Below, piece after piece: positions 1-6,105 of a stretch of DNA of 11,159 nucleotides. A program made the translations under genes and the position numbers. The notes beneath the pieces are model-generated. The model was not told the origin of the DNA. It worked only from the letters and a program-made list of their open reading frames with translations, and searched no databases. The DNA comes from CAZMGV01 sp964621525 [NCBI: uncultured bacterium] (GTDB lineage: Bacteria > JAGRBM01), in assembly GCA_964621525.1 (NCBI GenBank), contig CAZUMS010000036.1, positions 23,592-34,750 on the forward strand, written 5' to 3'. Position 1 is the first letter of the stretch. Every line of letters begins with the position of its first letter.

Positions 1-63
1 CCACTGGTCGGGGGGGCCCCCCCCCCCCGGCCCCCCCCGCCCCCCCCCCCCCCCCCCCACTTT
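1..63. repeat. C/G homopolymer-like tract
   Basis: This stretch is almost entirely runs of C broken by a few G runs. It ends directly at the SDR stop codon. Its two ends form a 6-base inverted repeat (CCACTG at 1-6, CAGTGG at 65-70). I see no gene in it. It could be a genuine poly-C tract, but a contig-end or low-quality sequence artefact is at least as likely. If real, the SDR transcript would run into a long poly-G segment. Confidence 0.6.
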
Positions 64-1089
64 TCAGTGGGCGGGCGGGCGGAAGCCCCGCCGGTCGTAG
101 CCGTTCGCCTGGAACCAGCTGACGGCATCGCGGAGCGTCTCCTCCAGCGGGCGGCCGGAGTAACCCAGCTCGTCCCGCGCGCGGGAGGTGTCGTAATACC
201 AGTAGTGCGCCCCGGCCTCGGCCGACTGGCGGTTCAGGGGGAACCGCGGCACGAGTTTTTCGGCGACGGCGCCGAGCCCCACTACGAGGAACTTCGGCAG
301 GACGAGCTTCGGGGCCGGCTTTCCGGTGATTTTCGCGAGGGCGTCCGCCAGTTCCTTGAAGGTGACGTTGTGGTCGCCGATCAGGTACTTGCGGCCGGTC
401 CTGCCCCGCTCCATGCCGAGAATGAGGCCCCTGGCGCAGTCGCGGACATCGAGGACGTTCTGCCCGCCGGCGAACACCACCGGCAGCTCGCCCCGCAGGA
501 AGCTCAGGATGAACACCGAGCTCGACACGTAGATATCCCCCGGCCCGTAGCAGAACCCGGGATAGACGTAGACGATGGGCAGGCCGTCCATCTCGAACTT
601 TTCCACCTCGAGCTGCGCCGCGCGCTTGCTCTCGAAGTAGTCCACCCGCACGCCCTCCAGGTTGTAGAACGTCTCCTCCGTGGCCGGGCGGTCCTTCTCC
701 CCCTGGGCGAGGGCGAAGATCGACGCGAGGTAGACGATCTTTTCCGGGCGCGTGCGCTTCAGCACCGTGAGGAGATTCACCGTCCCCTTCACGTTGATGT
801 CGAACAGCTTCTTGCGGTCGCCGTTTTTCGTCGAGATGATCCCGGCGAGGTGGTACACCTCGTGGACCCCCTCGCACGCCGCTTCGAACGAGCGCGGATC
901 GAGGAGATCCCCCGGAAACGCCCGGAAGTCCGGGTGCTTCGAGAAGGCGTACCGCTCCAGCGACTCCGGCCGGCGGACGATCGTGCGGACCTCGTGGCCC
1001 CGCTCAAGGAGCTGCTCCGCGAGATGGCTCCCGATGAACCCGCTCGCCCCGGTCACGAGGACCGTCTTCTTCGCCGTCGCTGCCGCCAT
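64..1089 (-). CDS. NAD(P)-dependent epimerase/dehydratase, extended SDR family (HpnA/DFR-like)
   Basis: This is a 341-residue extended short-chain dehydrogenase/reductase with a Rossmann fold, acting on a sugar-nucleotide or related carbonyl/hydroxyl substrate that cannot be specified. Seen: the glycine-rich nucleotide motif TGASGFIG (residues 13-20), HLAG (80-83), a candidate catalytic Ser123 in YLAS, and the YxxxK pair Tyr151/Lys155. The C-terminal part (YLIGDHNVTFKELADALAKITG, then a DELGYSGRPLEETLRDAVSWF-like end) follows the pattern of hopanoid-associated HpnA and dihydroflavonol-4-reductase-like proteins. Length is normal for the family and nothing looks broken. The start at 1089 lies 23 bases from a structured repeat (1113-1205) that would be in its 5' leader. 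No strong Shine-Dalgarno is visible before the ATG. The gene stands alone, divergent from the defence operon. Family is firm; substrate is unknown. Confidence 0.9.
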   Translation of the reverse strand: MAAATAKKTVLVTGASGFIGSHLAEQLLERGHEVRTIVRRPESLERYAFSKHPDFRAFPGDLLDPRSFEAACEGVHEVYHLAGIISTKNGDRKKLFDINVKGTVNLLTVLKRTRPEKIVYLASIFALAQGEKDRPATEETFYNLEGVRVDYFESKRAAQLEVEKFEMDGLPIVYVYPGFCYGPGDIYVSSSVFILSFLRGELPVVFAGGQNVLDVRDCARGLILGMERGRTGRKYLIGDHNVTFKELADALAKITGKPAPKLVLPKFLVVGLGAVAEKLVPRFPLNRQSAEAGAHYWYYDTSRARDELGYSGRPLEETLRDAVSWFQANGYDRRGFRPPAH

Positions 1090-1112
1090 GGGTGGCCCCC
1101 CCGTTCTTTTTC

Positions 1113-1205
1113 AGACTCTCCCCCACCCCCTCCCTATCTACAGGGAGGGGCGGCCGGAAAACCCTCCTTGAATAGGGAGGGTGCCGCAGAGCGGCGGGAG
1201 AGTCT
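1113..1205. repeat. Compound inverted-repeat element, cloverleaf-like fold
   Basis: Four nested or adjacent stems can be written by eye. A perfect 10-bp outer stem pairs 1113-1122 with 1196-1205 (AGACTCTCCC / GGGAGAGTCT). It encloses a perfect 9-bp hairpin (1127-1135 with 1142-1150, loop ATCTAC), a 9-bp hairpin with one G-U pair (1161-1169 with 1174-1182, loop GAAT) and a 5-bp hairpin (1183-1187 with 1191-1195, loop AGA). The outline is cloverleaf-like, but it has no tRNA identity features. It resembles the dispersed palindromic or MITE-like elements of GC-rich genomes. It sits in the likely 5' leader of the minus-strand SDR gene. Confidence 0.65.
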
Positions 1206-1243
1206 TTCTCTGTCTGGTTCCGGCGCGTCTCCCTCACCCCTGC

Positions 1244-1270
1244 CCCCGCTCCCGTGAATCAGGAGCGGGG
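1244..1270. repeat. GC-rich hairpin
   Basis: A perfect 9-bp inverted repeat, CCCCGCTCC (1244-1252) and GGAGCGGGG (1262-1270), encloses a 9-base loop. No T-run follows on either strand, so it is not a convincing intrinsic terminator. It is probably another small dispersed palindrome, like its neighbour at 1113-1205. Confidence 0.5.
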
Positions 1271-1704
1271 CGGACGTGAACCGGAAGCAGCACCAGTAGC
1301 CGGACAAACGGCGGGCGGCAAAAGCGCAATCGTGTCGTAATGCGGGGCTTTTCTTCTCTCCCTTCCCGTTGAACTGGAACGGACGCGGGCGGTTTCAATG
1401 CCCTGACAGAAACCCGTTCCCGGAGACCCCGGGCCTGGACGGCGGGAAGACCGGCGGCGACTGCCGCTGCCCTCCGGGGGCCTGAAGGGCGGCCCCGGAC
1501 GGAGCCCCACCCCCCAGCTTCCAGTCTAGAACATAAGAAAAGCATATCAAGAGGGTGTGGTTCAAATGGCCATATAACTACACGATATTGCAGCACTAAA
1601 TATTTTCAAAACGGGCGGTGGGCCCTCAGGAGGGGTCAAAATGAGGGGGGGGGCGAGGTCAGTCCCGGAGGGGCAGGAAGGCGGAGAAATGGTTCACGGG
1701 AGCC
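1271..1704. other. Non-coding stretch with hairpins and an AT-rich patch
   Basis: I see no credible gene here; the open frames have no family motifs and look like translated GC-rich spacer. There is a bulged hairpin: outer pairing 1376-1381 with 1415-1420 (GGAACG/CGTTCC) and inner pairing 1391-1396 with 1409-1414 (GGTTTC/GAAACC). A sharp AT-rich patch lies at about 1525-1615, inside otherwise very GC-rich DNA. It contains an 8-bp stem with one G-T pair (1555-1562 with 1576-1583) around a loop holding the palindrome ATGGCCAT. The patch may be a leftover of transferred DNA at the left edge of the defence operon. G-rich runs follow at about 1615-1680. Confidence 0.5.
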
Positions 1705-1735
1705 CCGCTCACCCTGAGCGCCGTCGAAGGGCTGG
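1705..1735. repeat. Dispersed 'CTCACCCTGAGC..GTCGAAGG' repeat, left of the operon
   Basis: This stretch has the sequence pattern of a very widespread bacterial intergenic repeat (CACCCTGAGC followed by GTCGAAGGG). Its 17 bases at 1705-1721 recur exactly, in opposite orientation, at 5905-5921. The two copies therefore bracket the methyltransferase-to-Abi operon. This looks like a dispersed repeat, not a transposon end, since no transposase or target duplication is visible. Confidence 0.6.
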
Positions 1736-1789
1736 GCGGGAGCGGCTGCAAAAGGATTCCCAGTTTCCCGTCTTGTTCCCATGAAAACC

Positions 1790-1813
1790 ATTGTTATTAC
1801 AATTAGTTATAAA
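1790..1813 (+). promoter_or_regulatory. Candidate promoter -10 with overlapping operator for the dcm operon
   Basis: Within a locally AT-rich stretch lies a perfect inverted repeat ATTGT-N4-ACAAT (1790-1803). It is followed directly by a TATAAA hexamer (1808-1813) that would serve as a -10 element. No well-spaced -35 is visible. Transcription would begin near 1820, giving a leader of about 57 bases to the GTG start at 1877. The methyltransferase carries its own N-terminal helix-turn-helix, and Dcm-like methyltransferases such as M.SsoII and M.EcoRII are known to repress their own genes through that domain. The palindrome is therefore a plausible binding site for the downstream product. This is inference. 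Confidence 0.4.
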
Positions 1814-1876
1814 CTTTCGGTTGCTATTCGTATGCCAAAATGTCAAAAATTGTCCCTTGGGCAAACGGGGAAAAGT

Positions 1877-3124
1877 GTGTCTGATACCAACTACTTCAAT
1901 GTGCTCGTCGAAAAGTCCGGCCTGACCAAAAAGCAGATCGCCAAAGCAGCCGGTGTAAACACCCGGACTGTTTACCGATGGGAAACCGGTGAAACCCAGC
2001 CGAAGCCCCTGGTTTTCGATTTCCTTCTGCGGGCCAGCAAGGAACGCAAGCCGGTTTCGCCAGAAACCGGTTTCACCTTCATCGACCTGTTCGCCGGAAT
2101 CGGCGGAATGCGGAAGGGATTCGAGGCCGCCGGTGGCGAATGTGTGTTCACCAGCGAGTGGAACGAGAAGGCCCGCCAGACCTACACCGCGAACCATGCC
2201 TGCGACCATCCGGTAAACGGCGACATCCGGGAGATCGACGCGAAGGACATTCCCGACCACGACATTCTTGTCGCCGGATTCCCGTGCCAGCCCTTTTCCA
2301 TCGCAGGCGTCTCGAAGAAAAATGCCCTCGGGCAGGCGCACGGCTTCAAGTGCGAAACCCAGGGCACGCTGTTCTTCGACGTGGCCAGGATCATCGAGGA
2401 AAAGCAGCCGGCTGCGTTCCTGCTGGAGAACGTCAAGAACCTGAAAAGCCACGACAAGGGAAACACGTTCCGGGTCATCAGCGACACGCTCACGAAGGAA
2501 CTCGGCTACAGGCTCCACTACCGGATTATCGACGCCAAGCCGTTCGTGCCGCAGCACCGCGAGCGGATCTTCATGATCGGGTTCCGCGAATCCAACGGCT
2601 TTGATTTCAGCCGCCTCAAGCTGCCGAACGAGAGCCTGTGGCCGAAGCTCGGCTCGATTCTCCACCCGGAAGACGGAAGCGAAACCGCCGAACCGCCCTA
2701 TACAGAAGGCGACCGGGCCAAAGTCAGTGCCAAGTACACCCTCACCGATCACCTCTGGAACTACCTGCAACGGTATGCGGAGAAACACCAGGCGGCCGGA
2801 AACGGGTTCGGATTCGGGCTCGTGAAACCGGAAGACACGACCCGCACGCTTTCAGCCCGCTACTTCAAGGACGGATCGGAAATCCTCGTCCACCAGAAGC
2901 GGAAGAACCCGCGCAGGCTGACGCCGCGTGAGTGCGCACGCCTCATGGGCTTCGACAAACCGGACGGATCGGCATTCAGGATTCCCGTGTCCGATACCCA
3001 GGCCTACAAGCAGTTCGGCAACGCCGTCGTCGTCCCGGTCGTCGAGGCCGTGGCGAAACTGATGGTGCCGTTCGTGCTGGAAACAAAGGCTGCCGCCGGG
3101 GAGCCCGAAGCCCTGCGGGCCTGA
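1877..3124 (+). CDS. dcm: DNA (cytosine-5-)-methyltransferase, Dcm/M.EcoRII type, predicted CCWGG specificity
   Basis: This enzyme transfers a methyl group from S-adenosylmethionine to carbon 5 of cytosine in DNA. Counting from the GTG start, residues ~9-45 form an XRE-like helix-turn-helix ([21 protein letters not shown]). The catalytic domain follows: [10 protein letters not shown] (motif I), GFPCQPFS with catalytic Cys137 (motif IV), LLENVKNL with Glu184 (motif VI), and QHRER (motif VIII). The predicted recognition region contains GNGFGFG and [17 protein letters not shown], and motif X is in [17 protein letters not shown]. These segments run almost in step with E. coli Dcm, so CCWGG is the likely site. 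In-frame ATGs exist at 1781 and 1832, but their extra residues look like translated promoter DNA. GTG at 1877 has GGGGAA just upstream, so I prefer it, with moderate certainty. It is the first gene of a tight operon, and its stop is 2 bases from the vsr start. The N-terminal domain probably autoregulates the operon. Confidence 0.93.
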   Translation: MSDTNYFNVLVEKSGLTKKQIAKAAGVNTRTVYRWETGETQPKPLVFDFLLRASKERKPVSPETGFTFIDLFAGIGGMRKGFEAAGGECVFTSEWNEKARQTYTANHACDHPVNGDIREIDAKDIPDHDILVAGFPCQPFSIAGVSKKNALGQAHGFKCETQGTLFFDVARIIEEKQPAAFLLENVKNLKSHDKGNTFRVISDTLTKELGYRLHYRIIDAKPFVPQHRERIFMIGFRESNGFDFSRLKLPNESLWPKLGSILHPEDGSETAEPPYTEGDRAKVSAKYTLTDHLWNYLQRYAEKHQAAGNGFGFGLVKPEDTTRTLSARYFKDGSEILVHQKRKNPRRLTPRECARLMGFDKPDGSAFRIPVSDTQAYKQFGNAVVVPVVEAVAKLMVPFVLETKAAAGEPEALRA

Positions 3125-3126
3125 CC

Positions 3127-3567
3127 GTGGCCGATATCGTTTCGAAGGAAGTCCGCAGCCGGATGATGTCCGGCATCCGGGGCAAGAACACAAAACCGGA
3201 ACTGATCGTCCGCAAGGCCCTGTTCGCCCAGGGTTTCCGCTACCGTCTGCACGTCAAAAGCCTGCCGGGAAAACCGGATGTCGTGCTGCCGAAATACCGT
3301 ACTGTGATTTTCGTTCACGGCTGCTTCTGGCATGGCCATGACTGCCGCCTGTTCAAACTGCCCGCTAGCAACCGGGCCTTCTGGCGTGCAAAGATACGGC
3401 GGAATCAGGAAAATGACCGGAAGGCAGTCAGGGCACTCCGGAAAGACGGATGGCGGGTCATCACGGTGTGGGAATGCGCATTGAGAGGACCCAACCGGCC
3501 TGATCACAGACGGCTCGGAAGCAGGCTTCTGGCACAGATCAGGAGAAGCCAGGCACATAACGGATGA
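3127..3567 (+). CDS. vsr: Very short patch repair endonuclease Vsr
   Basis: Vsr nicks DNA 5' of the mismatched T in T:G pairs that arise when 5-methylcytosine deaminates in Dcm sites, starting very short patch repair. The protein is 146 residues from the GTG at 3127, compared with about 156 in E. coli. With this start the residue numbers match E. coli Vsr as I remember it: Asp51 (PGKPDVV), His64 and His69 in FVHGCFWHGHDC, Asp97, and zinc ligands Cys66, His71, Cys73 and Cys117. All are present, so the enzyme should be active. The start begins VADIVSKEVRSRMMSGIRGKN, the usual Vsr N-terminus; upstream in-frame sequence overlaps dcm and is a shadow. Translation is probably coupled to dcm, given the 2-base gap, and to the next gene, through an ATGA overlap. 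Its presence supports a C5 rather than N4 methyltransferase and a CCWGG-like target. Confidence 0.95.
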   Translation: MADIVSKEVRSRMMSGIRGKNTKPELIVRKALFAQGFRYRLHVKSLPGKPDVVLPKYRTVIFVHGCFWHGHDCRLFKLPASNRAFWRAKIRRNQENDRKAVRALRKDGWRVITVWECALRGPNRPDHRRLGSRLLAQIRRSQAHNG

Positions 3568-4895
3568 TTCTTTCCACGCTGACCAGAATGTTTGCCGATG
3601 CAGGAGCACGCCGCCTGCTGGTCAAGGATCTCGCAGAAAACGACAATTCAAAAAACCAGGTATACCTCGGCTCCAACTTCGAAGCCGTCAATCTGCTGCC
3701 AACCCGCGGGATCACCGCCGACGTTTCGGGGAAATCCCGCATCTTCAAGGCAAAGCTCGATTTCAAATGGATCGACAATGCTGGAAACCTTCACGATGCT
3801 CCTGGTGCGCAACTCATTCTTTATCCGCAATATCCCGAAGTGCGGATGTCCGGCTTTCTCGCTGGCTGTAAAAATGCGCCTTCGGAATTGATGGCATCGC
3901 GGATCAAGGGCCGCCTACTGTTCCTGGGGATTACGGCAACCGGAACCATTCTTGGGCACATCGTCGGCCCTGATGACCCCATTTGCCGGGAACTGGCCAA
4001 CAGGAGCGATCTCGAACGTACCGGAGTCTTCAGGGATATTCCGGTCACCCAGTTGGCTCACGAGGACTCGCGCACGATACTTCTCCGCGCCCTTTCGACC
4101 ATTCACCGGAAGGGCTGGATAAATTCCAAGCGCCTGCGGCCAGATGGAACACCTGGCCCCTGCGAATCACCAAACTGCGGCGGCTATACGCTCGAAGCCG
4201 AACTGGGAATCACGCCCAACGGATATTCCGAGCCGGATATCTGGGGCTGGGAGATCAAGCAGCATACGGTTCCGTCTTTCGACCGGTCACTAAGCGGCAT
4301 CATTACGCTGATGACGCCCGAACCGACAGGCGGATGGTATTCATCCAGAGGCGTCGAAAGTTTTATCCGCAAGTTCGGGTACAAGGACAAGATGGGGCGC
4401 GCCGACCGGTGGAACTTTGGCGGTCTGCACAGGATCGGTGAAGCCAACGGCTCCACGGGACTTCAGATGACCCTGCGCGGCTATGATGCAGGTTCAAGGA
4501 AGATTACAGACCCGGCAGGCGGTCTCATGCTGCTGGACAAAAGCGGCGAGAATGCAGCCGAATGGGACTTTGCGGGCCTCATGTCTATCTGGAACCGCAA
4601 GCACGCCCAGGCAGTTTATATACCATCCCTGAAACGGGACGAACCGAGACTCCAGTACCAGTACGGTCAGGTCGTACATCTTGGCAACGGGACGGACTTT
4701 CTCCGCTTTCTTGGCGCGCTCTCGGAAGGACACATCTATTACGATCCGGGAATCAAGCTCGAAAAAATGTCGTCACCCAAGCCGGTCGTCAAAAGGCGCA
4801 GCCAGTTCCGGATCAAGTTCAAGGAATTGGGATCACTCTACAAGTCGTTTGAAGAAGTAGACATCTCAACAACTAAAAATCTGAGGCAATCATAA
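3564..4895 (+). CDS. Type II restriction endonuclease, MvaI/BcnI family, with an extra N-terminal (EcoRII-N-like?) domain
   Basis: This is the predicted nuclease partner of the methyltransferase, cutting unmethylated CCWGG DNA. The C-terminal part (about residues 165-400) has the MvaI/BcnI layout. HRKGWI is followed by GGYTLEAELGI (acidic Glu211), then PDIWGWEIK with Asp225, Glu230 and Lys232. This matches the PD-X4-E-X-K spacing of MvaI. A conserved-looking WDFAGLMSIWNRKHAQAVYIP segment (334-354) follows. MvaI has about 246 residues; this protein has 443. The surplus N-terminal ~165 residues include KDLAENDNSKNQVYLG (21-36) and RLLFLGI (117-123), which resemble by eye the EcoRII N-terminal effector-binding B3-like domain ('KRLSANDTG..HQVG'). 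If correct, the enzyme may need a second site, as type IIE enzymes do. The start overlaps the vsr stop (ATGA); Met9 at 3588 is an alternative. Nuclease family is likely; the N-terminal assignment is inference. Confidence 0.85.
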   Translation: MILSTLTRMFADAGARRLLVKDLAENDNSKNQVYLGSNFEAVNLLPTRGITADVSGKSRIFKAKLDFKWIDNAGNLHDAPGAQLILYPQYPEVRMSGFLAGCKNAPSELMASRIKGRLLFLGITATGTILGHIVGPDDPICRELANRSDLERTGVFRDIPVTQLAHEDSRTILLRALSTIHRKGWINSKRLRPDGTPGPCESPNCGGYTLEAELGITPNGYSEPDIWGWEIKQHTVPSFDRSLSGIITLMTPEPTGGWYSSRGVESFIRKFGYKDKMGRADRWNFGGLHRIGEANGSTGLQMTLRGYDAGSRKITDPAGGLMLLDKSGENAAEWDFAGLMSIWNRKHAQAVYIPSLKRDEPRLQYQYGQVVHLGNGTDFLRFLGALSEGHIYYDPGIKLEKMSSPKPVVKRRSQFRIKFKELGSLYKSFEEVDISTTKNLRQS

Positions 4896-5720
4896 ATGAG
4901 TGACGGTAGTGATGATTCAAACAATGTTGTTAATAAAGCCCTCGGCCCCGCTGCATTGCAGTTTGGTCAAGAAGTTGCTCCGTTAGGAAAAGAGCTAGGG
5001 GCATTAACAGTGCGTGTTGGACATCTCTTGATTACTGGCGTCGGCGCTGCCGTGTACGGAATAGATAGAATAGCAGATTGGTTACGCGCCGCTGTTACCG
5101 AGCGGCTCGAAAATGTCGATGAACAGTATATTACTGAGCCAAATCCCCGAATTGCCGTTCCTGCGGTTCAGGCTCTGATTTACTCAATGAATGATGATTG
5201 CATAAGAGAAATGTATGCAAACCTGCTAGCTGCGGATATGGATTTAAGTCGCAAGAGTAATGCTCATCCTGCCTTTGTAGAGATGATAAAGGAGATGACA
5301 CCCGCAGATGCTAAAGTTGCAGAACTCTTAAGCTATGGCCCGCAAATTGAGTTTCGAATACGATGTCGTACAGGTCAATCTGGTCAGTGGCGTGAATTCG
5401 GCGTCGAGTATTCATTCAATATAGATGCTATTGGCAATGACCAACTTTCTAAAAGTTTAAGCAATTTGAATAGGCTCGGATTAATTGAGTTTAGACAAAA
5501 TGAGTGGCCAATAATTGGTCAGTTAAATGAAAAAGAGTCTTCATCAATAAAAAAATATGATACTCAAAAGAAAATATTGTTAGCATTACCACCTGAGACC
5601 CTCAAGACAATGGGTATGACTGTTCCTAAAGCAATTCGGACTTACGCTGAAAAACGTGGAATCTATGTCACTCCCTTGGGTAAAGCGTTTTTGTCCGTGT
5701 GCATAATGAAATCCAAATAA
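4896..5720 (+). CDS. Abi-alpha family protein (DUF4393), probable abortive-infection component
   Basis: The 274-residue protein has the layout of the Abi-alpha (DUF4393) family: an N-terminal helical, partly hydrophobic region (about 38-62), then IAVPAVQALIYSMNDDCIREMYANLLAADMD (86-116), the hallmark SNAHPAFVEMIKEMTPADAKVAELL (121-145), and a C-terminal winged-helix-like part (KSLSNLNRLGLIEF, later YVTPLGKAFL). Family members are linked to abortive phage infection, but their mechanism is not known to me. The ATG directly follows the endonuclease stop (TAAATG), so it belongs to the operon. Base use is strikingly different: bases 5461-5520 contain 22 G+C of 60, against 34 of 60 in a sample line of dcm (2401-2460) and 36 of 60 in glycyl-tRNA synthetase (6661-6720). 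AGA, ATA and TTA codons are frequent. This suggests separate acquisition. No enzymatic motif is seen. Confidence 0.85.
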   Translation: MSDGSDDSNNVVNKALGPAALQFGQEVAPLGKELGALTVRVGHLLITGVGAAVYGIDRIADWLRAAVTERLENVDEQYITEPNPRIAVPAVQALIYSMNDDCIREMYANLLAADMDLSRKSNAHPAFVEMIKEMTPADAKVAELLSYGPQIEFRIRCRTGQSGQWREFGVEYSFNIDAIGNDQLSKSLSNLNRLGLIEFRQNEWPIIGQLNEKESSSIKKYDTQKKILLALPPETLKTMGMTVPKAIRTYAEKRGIYVTPLGKAFLSVCIMKSK

Positions 5721-5729
5721 AATTTTATT
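5716..5729. repeat. AT palindrome over the Abi-alpha stop codon
   Basis: AATAAAATTTTATT is a perfect 14-base palindrome that includes the TAA stop (5718-5720). It has no loop, so it is a weak terminator at best. It lies at the right end of the AT-rich segment, just before the return to GC-rich DNA at about 5760. Confidence 0.4.
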
Positions 5730-5810
5730 GAAAATAATGCCAAACCGTGAAGTGCTGATTTTGCCCTCCGTGTAAAGCGGCGGCGGCGGTTCCGCTTCAG
5801 GGCTTCCCCC

Positions 5811-5925
5811 CGGCAGGCTCGGGGTAAACCTCCGGCTCAGGGTGATCCCGGGCACCCCCTCAAGTCTGACGGACATGATTCCCGGCGGGCTCAGGGTAAA
5901 CTTCGCGCTCAGGGTGAGCGGCGGG
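5811..5925. repeat. Two imperfect direct repeats of about 41 bases, 72 bases apart
   Basis: Copy one begins at 5811 and copy two at 5883. Both read CGGC-R-GGCTC-R-GGGTAAAC-Y-TC, then GCTCAGGGTGA, with identical internal spacing and only a few substitutions. Each copy is itself built of two 'GCTC(A/G)GGGT' half-units. The second copy contains the 17 bases (5905-5921) that match 1705-1721 in inverted orientation. They look like members of the same dispersed intergenic repeat family as the left-hand copy. Confidence 0.6.
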
Positions 5926-6092
5926 GGCATTGTCCGCCGTTCAGCCCCGCCCCCCGGCGGTACTTGCATCCCTCCCCCGATCCGGCCATAGGTGGGGCCT
6001 TTCCGCGCCGGCGGCCCGTTTTCCTGCAATTTCCCCGCGACCTTCATCGAGATGAGCGGCCAGGAGAACTGACCCGGCCCCGGGGCGGCGAC

Positions 6093-6097
6093 GAGGT
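6093..6097 (+). promoter_or_regulatory. Ribosome binding site of glyQS
   Basis: GAGGT lies 8 bases before the ATG at 6106. It supports that start over the in-frame ATG at 6151 (MEKIV), which would shorten the protein by 15 poorly structured residues. Confidence 0.55.
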
Positions 6098-6105
6098 AGA
6101 CTCCG

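Larger units (their letters stand above)
5721..6105. other. Repeat-rich spacer between the defence operon and glyQS
   Basis: No gene is seen in these 385 bases. Composition switches from AT-rich to GC-rich near 5760. The middle (5811-5925) holds two related direct repeats containing 'GCTCAGGGTAAAC' and 'GCTCAGGGTGA' units. The right part (about 5930-6090) is GC-rich and has no recognisable element except the Shine-Dalgarno of glyQS. No clear sigma70 promoter for glyQS could be picked out. Confidence 0.5.

Noticed and set aside
1113-1205. A tRNA gene, suggested by the cloverleaf outline
   Set aside because: The outer stem is 10 bp, arm lengths are wrong, and there is no 7-base anticodon loop, no TTC-containing T-loop and no CCA end.
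67-1257. A 396-codon plus-strand frame opposite the SDR gene
   Set aside because: The minus-strand SDR has clear nucleotide-binding and catalytic motifs; this frame has none and runs into repeat sequence.
1259-1596. Small minus-strand open frames in the spacer
   Set aside because: They have no motif, no ribosome binding site, and low-complexity Arg/Pro/Gly translations cross hairpins and the AT-rich patch.
1709-2788. A 359-codon minus-strand frame across the dcm promoter and gene
   Set aside because: It is antisense to the methyltransferase motifs and shows no domain.
2932-3126. An upstream N-terminal extension of Vsr
   Set aside because: These 65 codons overlap dcm out of frame. The GTG at 3127 gives the standard Vsr N-terminus and residue numbering that matches the E. 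coli enzyme.
5811-5925. A CRISPR array
   Set aside because: Only two imperfect copies exist, the intervening sequence is not spacer-like, and no cas genes are present.
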